From JAGOUB01 sp964648045 (GTDB lineage: Bacteria; Patescibacteriota; Gracilibacteria; Peribacterales; Peribacteraceae), in NCBI GenBank assembly GCA_964648045.1, contig CAZYNU010000006.1, positions 1-38,960 of the forward strand: DNA of 38,960 bases. Reading direction: 5' to 3'. Shown one piece after another: positions 23,744-31,623 of the stretch. Position numbers and translations under genes: made by a program. The notes under the pieces are model-generated. The model searched no databases. It saw only the letters and a program-made list of their open reading frames with translations, and was not told where the DNA came from. Position 1 is the stretch's first letter, and each line of letters opens with the position of its first letter.

Positions 23744-24235
23744 GTGCCAGAGGTGTATCGACAAGCGGCTTCTCTCCTCGTCCTGCTTCGGCCGGCGCCC
23801 GACGCGCGCAGTCCGGCAAAGATGCTCATTTTGCATAAGCCACGCCGTCGCGATGCCTGGCAGTTGCCGCAGGGTGGGATTGAGGCGGGCGAGACGCCCG
23901 GTCAGGCGGCGTTGCGCGAGCTGTCGGAGGAGGCGGGACTGACCAATGTCACCTTGCTCGGGCAGAGTCGCGAGGTCTACAAGTATGAATTTCCGGCGTC
24001 ATTCCGGCGTTTTCGCCCCGATGACGTGCGCGGTCAGCATATCTACTTCTTTATTGCCGAGGCACACAGCGAGGTGGTGACCGTGGATGGCAAAGAGATC
24101 GATCGTGCGCTTTGGATTGATCCGTCCCAGCTGCCCCGCTTCGTGAAACGGAAGGCATACCTCGATCTAGTAAAACGCGTGCTAAAAGAAGGTCGTACCC
24201 TGTTGGAAAACCCGTCGGCGACGCCTACCCTCTGA
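23744..24235 (+). CDS. Nudix hydrolase (RppH-like)
   Basis: 163 aa. The Nudix box runs over residues 44-66 (GGIEAGE...RELSEEAGL) with all consensus positions. DAWQLPQGGIE and the C-terminal ALWIDPSQLPRFVKRKAYLDLVKRVLKE resemble RNA pyrophosphohydrolase RppH or diadenosine polyphosphate hydrolase. It would remove pyrophosphate from RNA 5' ends or from nucleoside polyphosphates. GTG 23744 is 6 nt after TACACT. The gene ends 2 bp before recF, so the two may share a transcript. If the mRNAs here are leaderless, an RppH-type enzyme would act directly at the start codon's triphosphate (speculation). Confidence 0.9.
   Translation: MPEVYRQAASLLVLLRPAPDARSPAKMLILHKPRRRDAWQLPQGGIEAGETPGQAALRELSEEAGLTNVTLLGQSREVYKYEFPASFRRFRPDDVRGQHIYFFIAEAHSEVVTVDGKEIDRALWIDPSQLPRFVKRKAYLDLVKRVLKEGRTLLENPSATPTL
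24226..24231 (+). promoter_or_regulatory. TACCCT -10-like box before recF
   Basis: TACCCT ends 6 nt before the GTG at 24238, inside the end of the Nudix gene. It could give recF its own leaderless transcript. The match to consensus is moderate. Confidence 0.35.
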
Positions 24236-24237
24236 CG

Positions 24238-25353
24238 GTGCGGCTCTTGGCCCTCGAACTGACGGCGTTCCGCAATCATGAGCGCACGGCGCTCGATCTT
24301 TCGAGTGCTTCGCTGCACGTCTTCCTGGGTGAGAATGCCAGCGGGAAAACAAATCTTCTGGAGGCGGTGGAGATCCTTTCACTCCTCAAATCGCGGCGCA
24401 CCGATGCCGAAGAAGACTTGGTGCGCTGGGGCGATGGTTTCTCGCGACTGACGGCAGCGCTCGAGACGGGCGGCGGCGACCGCTTGGCGCTGGAAGTAGT
24501 GTCGGAGTTGCATCCGCGGCGACGCAAGGGATGCTTTGTGAACGGCGTGCGTGTGTCGGTGGCCGACATGGTGGGACAGTTGCCGACGGTGGCATTCTTT
24601 CCTGAAGATCTCGGCCTGTTCGTGGGTCCGCCGCAAGAGCGCCGGCGCTTTTTGGATCAACTGCTGTGCCAGGTGTCTCCCGACTACCTGCGTGCGCTCA
24701 TGGAGTATCAGCGCCTGTTAAAGCAGCGCAATGCTCTGCTTAAACAGGGTCCGGCTCGCGCCACGGCTGAGGCGTTGCGGCCGTGGGACGAGGCGATTGC
24801 AGCGGCAGGCGGCGGCATTATGACGGCGCGGCTTGGGCTGATTGAGACGCTGAATCTGTCGTTGGCTCAGGAGTGTGTATCGTTAGGCTGGGGCGGGGGA
24901 GAAGACGTGCGGCTGGCGTACGAACCAAGTGTGAATGCCATTGGCGACGGCGCCCCGGCGGCTCTTCTTAGCGCCCTCACAGCCTGCCGCAACCGCGACC
25001 TGGAACTGCAATCCACCACCGTCGGGCCGCACCGTGACGACTGGGAAGTGCGCGCCAACGGTCGTCCGTTGCATTCCTTCGCCTCGCGCGGCCAACAACG
25101 CCTGTGTTTGGTGGCGTTGATTTTCCTGCAGGTGTCCTATTTACATCTGCGACGCGGCGAGAAGCCGATCATCTTGCTTGATGACGTCTTCTCCGAGTTT
25201 GATGCGGGTCATCAATCGTTGCTCTTAAGGGCGCTCACCGATTACCAAGTGCTTGCCACAACAGCGCTGCCTCTGCCCGAGCCAGTGGGGCAAACCTGGC
25301 ACGTCGCAGCTGGATCTGTCTCAACGGCTGAGAGCTCCGTGACCCCGGACTGA
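24238..25353 (+). CDS. recF: DNA replication/repair protein RecF
   Basis: 371 aa. ABC-type SMC-like ATPase: Walker A GENASGKTN (31-39), RecF signature region TVGPHRDDWEV, Walker B ILLDDVFSEFD (about 313-323). RecF works with RecO and RecR to load RecA at gaps and needs no long coiled coil, as seen here. The start GTG 24238 lies 2 bp after the Nudix stop. The last 33 bp overlap the 3' end of the convergent ruvC. dnaA, dnaN and gyrB, frequent RecF neighbours, are not in this window. Confidence 0.95.
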   Translation: MRLLALELTAFRNHERTALDLSSASLHVFLGENASGKTNLLEAVEILSLLKSRRTDAEEDLVRWGDGFSRLTAALETGGGDRLALEVVSELHPRRRKGCFVNGVRVSVADMVGQLPTVAFFPEDLGLFVGPPQERRRFLDQLLCQVSPDYLRALMEYQRLLKQRNALLKQGPARATAEALRPWDEAIAAAGGGIMTARLGLIETLNLSLAQECVSLGWGGGEDVRLAYEPSVNAIGDGAPAALLSALTACRNRDLELQSTTVGPHRDDWEVRANGRPLHSFASRGQQRLCLVALIFLQVSYLHLRRGEKPIILLDDVFSEFDAGHQSLLLRALTDYQVLATTALPLPEPVGQTWHVAAGSVSTAESSVTPD

Positions 25354-25818
25354 TTGCGACGCGCCGAAGATGGCTAATGCCAGGCCATCGGCCGCATCGG
25401 CGGGTGTGGGGATCTCGTCGAGCGTGAGGATGGTGGCAACCATTGCCTGCATCTGTCCCTTTTCCGCTTGGCCATCGCCGGTGATGGCTAGCTTTAGTTC
25501 CAGCGGCGCAGGCTCCAGCACGGTCACGCCGGCCTCCGCGAGCACGGCCAAAATGACGCCGCGAGCTTGGGCCACCTCCAGCGCGCTTTGGGTATTCACG
25601 GCAAAGAAGAGTCGTTCCACCACCGCTAACTCGGGTTGGAAATCGGCCACGAGCGCGCGTAGATCAGTCTGAATTTCCAGTAGTCGTTCCGAGAGCGGCA
25701 GGCCTGCCTCGGTGGTGATGGCGCACCAATCGGGTGCCGACAGACGGTCGGGTCCGTCCGCTTCGATCATGCCGATGCCGACGGTGGCCAGGCCGGGATC
25801 TATGCCCAAGATGCGCAT
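25321..25818 (-). CDS. ruvC: Holliday junction resolvase RuvC
   Basis: 165 aa, near the usual length. The RNase H-like fold starts MRILGIDPGLA with catalytic Asp7; Glu69 (VVERLFF) and Asp141/Asp144 (DAADGLALA) complete the acidic set seen in E. coli RuvC. It cuts four-way junctions, normally with RuvAB, which are not here. ATG 25818 gives the family N-terminus; upstream in-frame codons are rejected. A CACGAT hexamer ends 6 nt before the start. The 3' ends of ruvC and recF overlap by 33 bp. Confidence 0.95.
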   Translation of the reverse strand: MRILGIDPGLATVGIGMIEADGPDRLSAPDWCAITTEAGLPLSERLLEIQTDLRALVADFQPELAVVERLFFAVNTQSALEVAQARGVILAVLAEAGVTVLEPAPLELKLAITGDGQAEKGQMQAMVATILTLDEIPTPADAADGLALAIFGASQSVRGHGALSR

Positions 25819-25893
25819 GGCGCCATCGTGGTCCGTTGCGCACCTCTTTCGCAAGAGGTCACCCAATTGAGGGAGTGGCTAAAATATGGTATC

Positions 25894-27081
25894 ATGGTGA
25901 GAAAAACCCACATGACCCCCACTCCCGCCAGCACGGCCCGTCGGCACCGCCATTTCGTGGCTGCGCCGTTGGTGCTGGCTGGTTTGATGATGATTTGGGG
26001 CACGGTTTCGGGCCCGCCTCTCGCTGCCGTGCGCGCTTCGGTGCTCACCGATGCCCCGGTGCGCCTCATCGGCGGCAGCGTTCAGGGCGACGTGTTGGCC
26101 GTGGCAGAGGGGGTTGTCCGCTTGGCTGCCACCGGCTCGGTGTTGGTACGTGCGGAGGGTATGGTTGAGGTGGAGAGCGCCGGCGTGCGATTGCGTGTCG
26201 CTTCGGGCATCGCTCGGATTGGTCGATCTGATGGTGTGCTGACCGTAGAGGCCGTAAGCGCTCCTGTCCTGGCCCGCCTGGCTCACGACCTGGTAGCGGT
26301 GCCTGCCGGCATGCGCTGGGAGTGGAGCGGTGAAGCCCTGCCCACGCTCGATGACGGCCTGTTCGCTTGGTGGACTGCTCGTCGGCCGCAGCCACTGCCC
26401 GTCCATCGGACCTTCACGACGCTTGCGCTTTCTGGGGCTACGTTGCCGTCGGCGTTGCCATTGGCGCGTGACGTGAAGGCCGGTGACCCTTGGAGCGCCG
26501 CCCTCACGCTGCCGGCCGCCTCTGTTCGCTGGCAAGAACGGAGCGCAGCCGACCTATTGGCCGATGTGGAAGATGCGTTGCTCCTGCGTAGTGCCAGCGG
26601 TGCCTTGGCGGCCATCGCCCATGCCCGTGATGCCGGTGTGTTCGCTTCGATAACCGGCCAGGCTCGTCTGCCCGCCTTGCTCGCCGCGAGCGACGGGTTG
26701 CCCGGTGCCTCTGTGGCTCTGGCGATCGAAGTAGCCATGCAGCCTCATGGCAATGCGCTCTTGCCACTTCTGCCCACGGCATCAGCGCTGGCCATCCTGC
26801 CGCAGGTTGCCGCCGATCAGACGCTGGAGGAATCACTGTTGGCCGCTCTCTTGTTTCCCTTGGCCGATCGGGGGCGTGAAGCCTTGGCGGCATCCGCCGT
26901 GCAGACTTGGAGCGACGGCTTGTTGCCCTTGTCGCAGTCGTTGGATCAGCCCGAGATCTTCCGCTCGATCCTGCGTGCCGAGCTGCAAGCCGTGGTGGTG
27001 GAGGCCAAGCGCAATGGCTGGGTGGAGCGTGCGGAGCGGTATGAGAAGGCGATGCCGCCGGCGGAGGAAATGGAGATCTGA
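25894..27081 (+). CDS. signal-anchored hypothetical protein
   Basis: 395 aa from ATG 25894 (MVRKTHMTPTP); ATG 25912 is an alternative. One hydrophobic segment (about residues 22-45, HFVAAPLVLAGLMMIWGTVSG) looks like a signal peptide or anchor. Residues ~50-140 are short repeating beta strands (RLIGGSVQGDVLAVAEGVVRL...) resembling a FecR-like or beta-solenoid domain. The rest is Ala/Leu-rich helices, perhaps TPR-like repeats. TAAAAT ends 8 nt before ATG 25894. Divergent from ruvC. No family was assigned with confidence. Confidence 0.6.
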   Translation: MVRKTHMTPTPASTARRHRHFVAAPLVLAGLMMIWGTVSGPPLAAVRASVLTDAPVRLIGGSVQGDVLAVAEGVVRLAATGSVLVRAEGMVEVESAGVRLRVASGIARIGRSDGVLTVEAVSAPVLARLAHDLVAVPAGMRWEWSGEALPTLDDGLFAWWTARRPQPLPVHRTFTTLALSGATLPSALPLARDVKAGDPWSAALTLPAASVRWQERSAADLLADVEDALLLRSASGALAAIAHARDAGVFASITGQARLPALLAASDGLPGASVALAIEVAMQPHGNALLPLLPTASALAILPQVAADQTLEESLLAALLFPLADRGREALAASAVQTWSDGLLPLSQSLDQPEIFRSILRAELQAVVVEAKRNGWVERAERYEKAMPPAEEMEI

Positions 27082-27217
27082 GAGACCACGGGACGGCCAG
27101 TCGCTGAGGAATAGACTAGTATGCTTGTCTTCTCTGCGTGGGAAAATTGTCTTCGTCTGCCTGCCTCATTTTATGTGCTGACGCACGGCAAAGCAGTTCT
27201 GTTGATGACAGAGGGGG

Positions 27218-27294
27218 TGGTGGGCGACGGCAGACTTGAACTGCCGACCTCGACATTATCAGTGTCGCGCTCTAACCAGCTGAGCTAGTCGCCC
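27218..27294 (-). tRNA. tRNA-Ile (GAT)
   Basis: 77-nt cloverleaf with encoded CCA. Acceptor GGGCGAC/GTCGCCC, D stem GCTC/GAGC, anticodon stem CGACA/TGTCG with loop CTGATAA (anticodon GAT), T stem GGCAG/CTGCC with loop TTCAAGT, discriminator A. Its first ~20 nt and the ~11 nt before them are repeated 99 nt upstream. Confidence 0.95.
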
Positions 27295-27374
27295 AATGTT
27301 GTGAAGGAGTACCGGCCCAGGCAGGAGCGCGTTGCGCGTCTTTTGATGTGCGCCGGCGCTTTCGCGCCGTCGGC

Positions 27375-27405
27375 CCAGCTGAGCTAGTCGCCCAATAGTG
27401 TGAAA
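27375..27405 (-). repeat. duplicate of the tRNA-Ile 5' end and its leader
   Basis: 22 nt (27375-27396) are identical to 27276-27297, and the next ~9 nt differ at only two or three positions. It reproduces the acceptor 5' strand and part of the D arm, followed on the minus strand by a GGCGC-GAAA-GCGCC hairpin instead of the anticodon arm. A TATACG -10-like box lies just upstream, so the duplicate is probably transcribed ahead of the tRNA. Confidence 0.75.
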
Positions 27406-27516
27406 CGTATAGCCCTCGCGCAGCGGAGAATAGCGTCCCGACGCCATTCCGTCACGTCCAGGGCGCACAGAGCGTACTGGGGTGGCCGGTCCAGGGTCAA
27501 CCCGCATTCTGGGTCT

Positions 27517-27541
27517 AAAAAAGCCCGCCGAAGCGGGCTTT
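27517..27541 (-). terminator. Rho-independent terminator of the 27561-27983 lipoprotein gene
   Basis: On the minus strand GCCCGC-TTCG-GCGGGC (27538-27523) is followed by six T. The stem with its UUCG tetraloop is a strong terminator. Read on the plus strand it is followed only by TTTATAT. Confidence 0.88.
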
Positions 27542-27560
27542 ATATGGCAAAGAATGGTTC

Positions 27561-27983
27561 TCAGCCGTTCGTCGTGCGGGCCGGAGCCGAACGGGGCGTG
27601 GTGGGGGCCATGGGGCGAGTCGGGGCGGAGGAGGTGTTGGCGGCAGGAGCCGATACACGGGCTCCGCTCGGCTTTGCTGCTGAGGCGGCAAGGCTCATCT
27701 TCTTGCTGATGCACTTGCTCAGGCTGAACTTCTTCGAAGCGGCCGGAGCTTTCGGATCGGCCTTGGCGGCGGCCTCTTCGCGCTTGCAGTCGTCCTGAGC
27801 CACCTGCCAGCGGCCGGCGCACTGCTGCTGTTCCTCGGCCGAGGCGAACTTCTTACAGATCGCAGGGATGCGGGCCTTGCCCGAGGCGGTCGTGGTCCGC
27901 GGAGCGGACGAGCAACCAGCCAGGACCATTGTCAGGGCGCAGGGCAGGACCAGGGCACGAATGAGGGACGCGCGCGAGAACAT
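27561..27983 (-). CDS. small lipoprotein
   Basis: 140 aa. Signal peptide with lipobox (LTMVLAGCSS, Cys near residue 24). The mature part is Ala/Lys/Ser-rich with three more Cys (AICKKF, QQQCAGRW, DDCKREE) and a low-complexity Ala/Pro/Thr/Ser tail, typical of a surface-exposed linker. The leader before ATG is CCCTTCCCTCCCTCCG, pyrimidine-rich without Shine-Dalgarno. A strong terminator follows. Divergent from the PRC-barrel gene. Family unknown. Confidence 0.7.
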   Translation of the reverse strand: MFSRASLIRALVLPCALTMVLAGCSSAPRTTTASGKARIPAICKKFASAEEQQQCAGRWQVAQDDCKREEAAAKADPKAPAASKKFSLSKCISKKMSLAASAAKPSGARVSAPAANTSSAPTRPMAPTTPRSAPARTTNG

Positions 27984-28106
27984 CGGAGGGAGGGAAGGGA
28001 TGGCGGCAGTATCGCGGCGAAAAACCGGGATCGCAATTGCCGCATCTATGGCTTGATGATCTCCTATATAAACGCTGACTCAACCATGCGCTAGGCTGGG
28101 GGTCGC

Positions 28107-28628
28107 ATGCATGTCCGCGCTTCCACCTGTCGTGCTCTGCCTGTCTGCGAACTCGATACGAATGAGCGGCTGGCATTTTTAGAGGCGCCTGTCGTTCATC
28201 CGGATACGGGGCATGTGGAGGGGTTTCTCGTGCGTGTACCAGATTTTCTCCATTCTCAGCGACAATTCCTCTCCTCCAATGACATTGCGCATTGGGGGAT
28301 GGTTGTACGCATTCGTCAGCGAGATCTCATTGGCCCGCTGGAAGAACGCTTACGCCTGGAGGAAATTCGTCAGAGCGGTCGCGCATTCCTCGGAAAGCCG
28401 ATGGTCACCGAGGTTGGTCGACGCTTGGGACGCTGTCGTGACGTGCAATTTGAGACACATTTCTTTCAATTGGAATGGATTTTCCCCCGTTCGCTGTGGC
28501 GCTGGGGTCTGCCCGTGGCCGCCCGCGACATTATAGAGGTGCGCACCGATGTGATCGTGGTGAGAGACCGGCCGGTGCCCGTGCCGGTGGAGGTGCCCGC
28601 CATTCCGGCCGTACCGGCTGCGGCCTGA
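28107..28628 (+). CDS. PRC-barrel-like protein
   Basis: 173 aa. Two PRC-barrel-like halves: residues ~12-85 (VCELDTNERLAFLEAPVVHPDTGHVEGFLVRV...DIAHWGMVVRIRQRDLI) and ~95-150 (FLGKPMVTEVGRRLGRCRDVQFE...ARDIIEV). PRC barrels bind protein or RNA partners, as in RimM or photosynthetic H subunits. The C-terminus is a Pro/Val-rich tail (PVPVPVEVPAIPAVPAAA). TAGGCT ends 9 nt before ATG. A bidirectional terminator follows. The partner is unknown. Confidence 0.7.
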   Translation: MHVRASTCRALPVCELDTNERLAFLEAPVVHPDTGHVEGFLVRVPDFLHSQRQFLSSNDIAHWGMVVRIRQRDLIGPLEERLRLEEIRQSGRAFLGKPMVTEVGRRLGRCRDVQFETHFFQLEWIFPRSLWRWGLPVAARDIIEVRTDVIVVRDRPVPVPVEVPAIPAVPAAA

Positions 28629-28637
28629 TTGAGAGAC

Positions 28638-28661
28638 AAAAAAGGAACCCCGACGGGTTCC
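28638..28661. terminator. bidirectional terminator
   Basis: GGAACCC-CGAC-GGGTTCC (28644-28661). On the minus strand it is followed by six T, which suits the pilin gene ending at 28690; on the plus strand by TCTTCTGTTT, for the PRC-barrel gene. Confidence 0.85.
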
Positions 28662-28689
28662 TCTTCTGTTTGTTGGTACGGGGGGGCGC

Positions 28690-29055
28690 TCAGGTGCCGG
28701 AGACGAAGCGCGGCAGCTCCTGCGTGACGAGACCGACGATCACGCGAGCGAAGAGAATAACGAGAAGACCGGCGATGGCGTAAAAGATGGTCTTCTTGGC
28801 CGTTTCCTTCTGATCTTCGTTTCCTTGGGAGACGATCAGGCGGATGCCAGCGATAACGATGACAACCACGGCCACGAGGGCGAGGAAGTCGAGCACCCAG
28901 AGCATCAGCTGCGTTACCGTCGCACGCACGTCGACGCCGGTAGGCGTGCCGGGCAGCGGCGGGATGGGGCCGCCGAATGCCAGGGCGGAAACGGGAGTGA
29001 GGGTATACGCGGCGACGGCGAGTTGGAGGCCGAGCGACCGGAGGGAGGAGAACAT
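28690..29055 (-). CDS. VirB2/TrbC-like two-helix pilin
   Basis: 121 aa. A signal-like N-terminus (MFSSLRSLGLQLAVAAYTLTPVSALAFG) is followed by a Pro/Gly linker and two transmembrane helices (about residues 48-75 and 92-113). Between them is the polar hairpin IVSQGNEDQKETAKK. This matches the plan of VirB2/TrbC pilins and of a family common in Patescibacteria. It would form or anchor a type IV secretion-like pilus powered by the VirB4-like ATPase (inference). A TACAAT box lies 24 nt upstream of ATG 29055, leaving a short C-rich leader. It is followed by a strong terminator. Confidence 0.7.
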   Translation of the reverse strand: MFSSLRSLGLQLAVAAYTLTPVSALAFGGPIPPLPGTPTGVDVRATVTQLMLWVLDFLALVAVVVIVIAGIRLIVSQGNEDQKETAKKTIFYAIAGLLVILFARVIVGLVTQELPRFVSGT

Positions 29056-29156
29056 AGAGGTGAGTGGTGACTCGGGCGCATTGTAGGGTGCGCTTTTGGC
29101 TGGGACTACGTCCCAGTTCCGATATGGCATTGACGACAAATTGAATGTGGGTGCTT

Positions 29157-29714
29157 TTATTTCCATTGGTCGTGGAACCCAATGACGAGCACGAGGATGG
29201 CTGGCACGGTGTAGAACAAGTCTTGAAACGTGGCGACGGTCCAAAGAATCCAGCTCTGTGTGAGCAGTGGCGTCAAGACGGACGATGATGCCAATGCTGG
29301 CGATAGCAGTGGTATGTCGGCAATGAGCGTGACGACCGTAACGAGCATGAGACCGGCGGTAGCCAGGCCGAGGAGTCCGGCGGCAATCACGTTGGTGACC
29401 GTGAGCGCTTCTTTCTCGTAGTTCACCGAAATGCCGCCGCGTAGGGCAATCAGTACGGTTATGAAGACGAAGAGCAAGAGTTTGGCTGTGGATAGAACGC
29501 CATCATCCACATTGACCGAAAGGTTCTGTTGCATGGCGTTCCAGTCGGGCGACGCACGGGAAAAGATGGTGGCTACACCCTGCACGGTCACCATGCCGAC
29601 GTAGGCGGCGAGCACGAGTTTGACACACTGGTGCTTGCCGAGCAGGTAGCTCATGGCCACCACGATGACTATAAAGACGGTGAGGACGAGATCCCAGCTG
29701 AGGGTGATGTCCAT
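29157..29714 (-). CDS. multi-helix membrane protein, unknown
   Basis: 185 aa. Hydrophobic segments at about residues 7-24, 28-48, 77-97, 108-135 and 160-182 suggest four to five transmembrane helices. ATG 29714 (MDITLSWDLVLTVF) is preceded by a pyrimidine-rich leader (CGCCCCTCCCCTCTC) and TACCAT 20 nt upstream. It lies between tsaD and the pilin gene on the same strand, 32 bp after tsaD. A CvpA-like arrangement is possible, but I see no firm motif. It may assist the pilin system or be independent. Confidence 0.65.
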   Translation of the reverse strand: MDITLSWDLVLTVFIVIVVAMSYLLGKHQCVKLVLAAYVGMVTVQGVATIFSRASPDWNAMQQNLSVNVDDGVLSTAKLLLFVFITVLIALRGGISVNYEKEALTVTNVIAAGLLGLATAGLMLVTVVTLIADIPLLSPALASSSVLTPLLTQSWILWTVATFQDLFYTVPAILVLVIGFHDQWK

Positions 29715-29746
29715 GAGAGGGGAGGGGCGGGCCGATGGTAGCACGC

Positions 29747-30787
29747 TCACTGTCCGGCGGCTTCCAGGGCGAGTGCGTCGCTCACGACTACCGGTGCCCG
29801 TGCCAGCGTGGGTTGTTCTTCCAATAGCGCGACGGCGGCATAGGCGATCATGGCGGCGTTGTCGGTGCAAGAGCGGATATCGAACGGCGTGCGTACCGGG
29901 ACGGCGCCCGTCGTTTCTTGCAGAACCTGGCGCAAACGCCTATTTGCTGAGACGCCACCGACTAGGTGTACTTCCCGTACGTCGGGATGGTCCTGCAGCG
30001 CTCGGCCTGTTCGATCTGCCAGATGGCGGCAGAGCGCAGCCTCATAGGACGCGGCCAGGTCTGGCAGTAGCGCGACGATCTCCTTCCCCTCTGCCTGCAG
30101 GTCGCGAATGAGATAGCGCAGGGCCGTCTTGAGGCCTGAAAAACTCCAGTCATACCCTGGTTCGTCTTTGAGCGGCAGTGGAAAAGCGAAGCGTGTGGGA
30201 TTGCCAGTTTCACCTGTTTTGCTAATGGCGGGTCCGCCCGGGTAGGGGAGCCCCAGGAGTACGGCGCCCTTGTCGAAGGCTTCGCCAGCGGCATCGTCGC
30301 GCGTGCGTCCTAGTAGGGCACCCTCGGTGCGCGATGTTTTCAGCCATAGGTCGGTATGGCCACCCGAAACTGAGAGCGTGAGGACAGGAAACGTGATGGC
30401 TGGCGCCGGGGCATCGGCGGGGTGCAGCCAGGTGGAAAGCAAGTGGCCGAGCGTGTGATGCACGCCGACCAGTGGCACATTCCAGCGGGCGGCCAGAATG
30501 CGGGCGGTGGTAGTGCCAATGATAAGTGAGCCGAGCAGCCCCGGCCCCTTGGTGACGGCGACGGCGTCGAGCGTGTGCGGGTCGATGTCTGCTTCTCGCA
30601 ACGCACGGTCGATAACGGGCAGAATGGCGCGCACTTGCTCGCGGGCGGCTTCTTCTGGAATGACGCCGCCGCTCTGCGCGAAGGCGTCGCGTGAGGTGGC
30701 GATGGCGCTGGAGAGCACAGAACCCGTGCCATCCACCACGGCGGCGGCTGTTTCATCGCACGATGTCTCGATCCCGAGGATACGCAT
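29747..30787 (-). CDS. tsaD: tRNA threonylcarbamoyl transferase TsaD
   Basis: 346 aa. ASKHA-fold enzyme: MRILGIETSCDETAAAVVD start, GGVIPEEAAREQ, KGPGLLGSL, the metal-binding His111/His115 in HHTLGH, VSGGHTDL, DDAAGEAFDKGA, FSGLKTA, and HLVGGVSANRRLR near the end. With TsaB, TsaC and TsaE it makes t6A37 on tRNAs that read ANN codons, including the tRNA-Ile and tRNA-Met encoded here. TATCAT ends 9 nt before ATG 30787. Divergent from lgt. tsaB and tsaE are not nearby. Confidence 0.97.
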   Translation of the reverse strand: MRILGIETSCDETAAAVVDGTGSVLSSAIATSRDAFAQSGGVIPEEAAREQVRAILPVIDRALREADIDPHTLDAVAVTKGPGLLGSLIIGTTTARILAARWNVPLVGVHHTLGHLLSTWLHPADAPAPAITFPVLTLSVSGGHTDLWLKTSRTEGALLGRTRDDAAGEAFDKGAVLLGLPYPGGPAISKTGETGNPTRFAFPLPLKDEPGYDWSFSGLKTALRYLIRDLQAEGKEIVALLPDLAASYEAALCRHLADRTGRALQDHPDVREVHLVGGVSANRRLRQVLQETTGAVPVRTPFDIRSCTDNAAMIAYAAVALLEEQPTLARAPVVVSDALALEAAGQ

Positions 30788-30795
30788 AGGTGTGG

Positions 30796-30802
30796 CATGA
30801 TA
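30796..30802. promoter_or_regulatory. overlapping divergent -10 boxes of tsaD and lgt
   Basis: Plus-strand CATGAT (30796-30801) lies 6 nt before the lgt ATG. Minus-strand TATCAT (30802-30797) lies 9 nt before the tsaD ATG. The two boxes share the same base pairs in a 20-bp intergenic space, so their use should be mutually exclusive at any instant. Confidence 0.5.
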
Positions 30803-30807
30803 GTCGC

Positions 30808-31623
30808 ATGTTTCACCTCCTGCCGTCACGCCAAGTCGCCCTCGAGATCGTGGGCTTTGAGGTTCATTGGTACGGCGTCATGTACCTGGCCGCTTTCCTG
30901 GTGGCGGCTTTCCTTTTGCCTCGGCTTCAACGCTGGCGACAGCTTTCGCTCGCAGAGGCGGAATGGAGCCGATTGCTCAATGCTGCCATCGTGGGAACTA
31001 TCGTGGGCGGACGTCTGGGACATGTCTTTTTCTACGATTTTTTTCGGTATTGGGCGGAGCCACTCAAGGTCTTTGCTGTCTGGGAAGGGGGTATGTCGTT
31101 CCACGGCGGTTTGATCGGTGTATCGCTCGGTTTGCTCTGGGCCATGTGGGGGTGGAGCGTGGAGAAGGTACTGCGGACGGCCGACGTGGTGGTGGTGCCG
31201 GCGGCCCTCGGTTTGGCTTTTGGGCGAATTGGGAATTTTATCAATTTTGAGCTGTTCGGTCCTGTGACGGCATTGCCCTGGGGCGTGGCTGTGCCGGGGC
31301 AGGAGGGTTTGCGTCATCCCACGCCGCTCTATGAATGCGCCTATAGCCTCATAATCGCCGTCGGTTGCTATGCGACTCTGCGTTTCAGCCGGGTGCCTGG
31401 ACGTTCATTTAGCCTCTTTTTGGTGTTGTACGGCGTCTTCCGATTCCTGGTTGAATTCGTACGCACGCCCGATGCGCCACTCACAGATCTCTCTCTTTTC
31501 TCTCTTACGCGCGGGCAGACACTGACGGTGCCGGTATTTCTGCTGGGGTTAGGGCTGTGGCTCTGGACGACGTTCCGCGCAAAAACGTCCGACGGTGCAG
31601 TGCGCACGGGCCAAGCTGCTTGA
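30808..31623 (+). CDS. lgt: prolipoprotein diacylglyceryl transferase
   Basis: 271 aa. A seven-helix inner-membrane enzyme that transfers diacylglycerol from phosphatidylglycerol to lipobox Cys residues. Seen: VHWYGVMYLAAF, the motif WEGGMSFHGG (92-101) and the Lgt signature GRIGNFINFELFG (139-151), then the C-terminal RxxxxFLVEFVR block. At least three lipoproteins in this window would be its substrates. Start ATG 30808 gives the family N-terminus. Its last 119 bp overlap the 3' end of the opposite-strand rnhB. Confidence 0.96.
   Translation: MFHLLPSRQVALEIVGFEVHWYGVMYLAAFLVAAFLLPRLQRWRQLSLAEAEWSRLLNAAIVGTIVGGRLGHVFFYDFFRYWAEPLKVFAVWEGGMSFHGGLIGVSLGLLWAMWGWSVEKVLRTADVVVVPAALGLAFGRIGNFINFELFGPVTALPWGVAVPGQEGLRHPTPLYECAYSLIIAVGCYATLRFSRVPGRSFSLFLVLYGVFRFLVEFVRTPDAPLTDLSLFSLTRGQTLTVPVFLLGLGLWLWTTFRAKTSDGAVRTGQAA

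Noticed and set aside
22166..24238. UGA recoded as glycine (Gracilibacteria/SR1 code)
   Set aside because: TGA ends several genes precisely at family-typical C-termini or overlapping junctions, so it is a stop here.
27288..27405. Second complete tRNA gene upstream of tRNA-Ile
   Set aside because: Only the acceptor 5' strand and part of the D arm are present; no anticodon arm, T arm or 3' acceptor strand follows.
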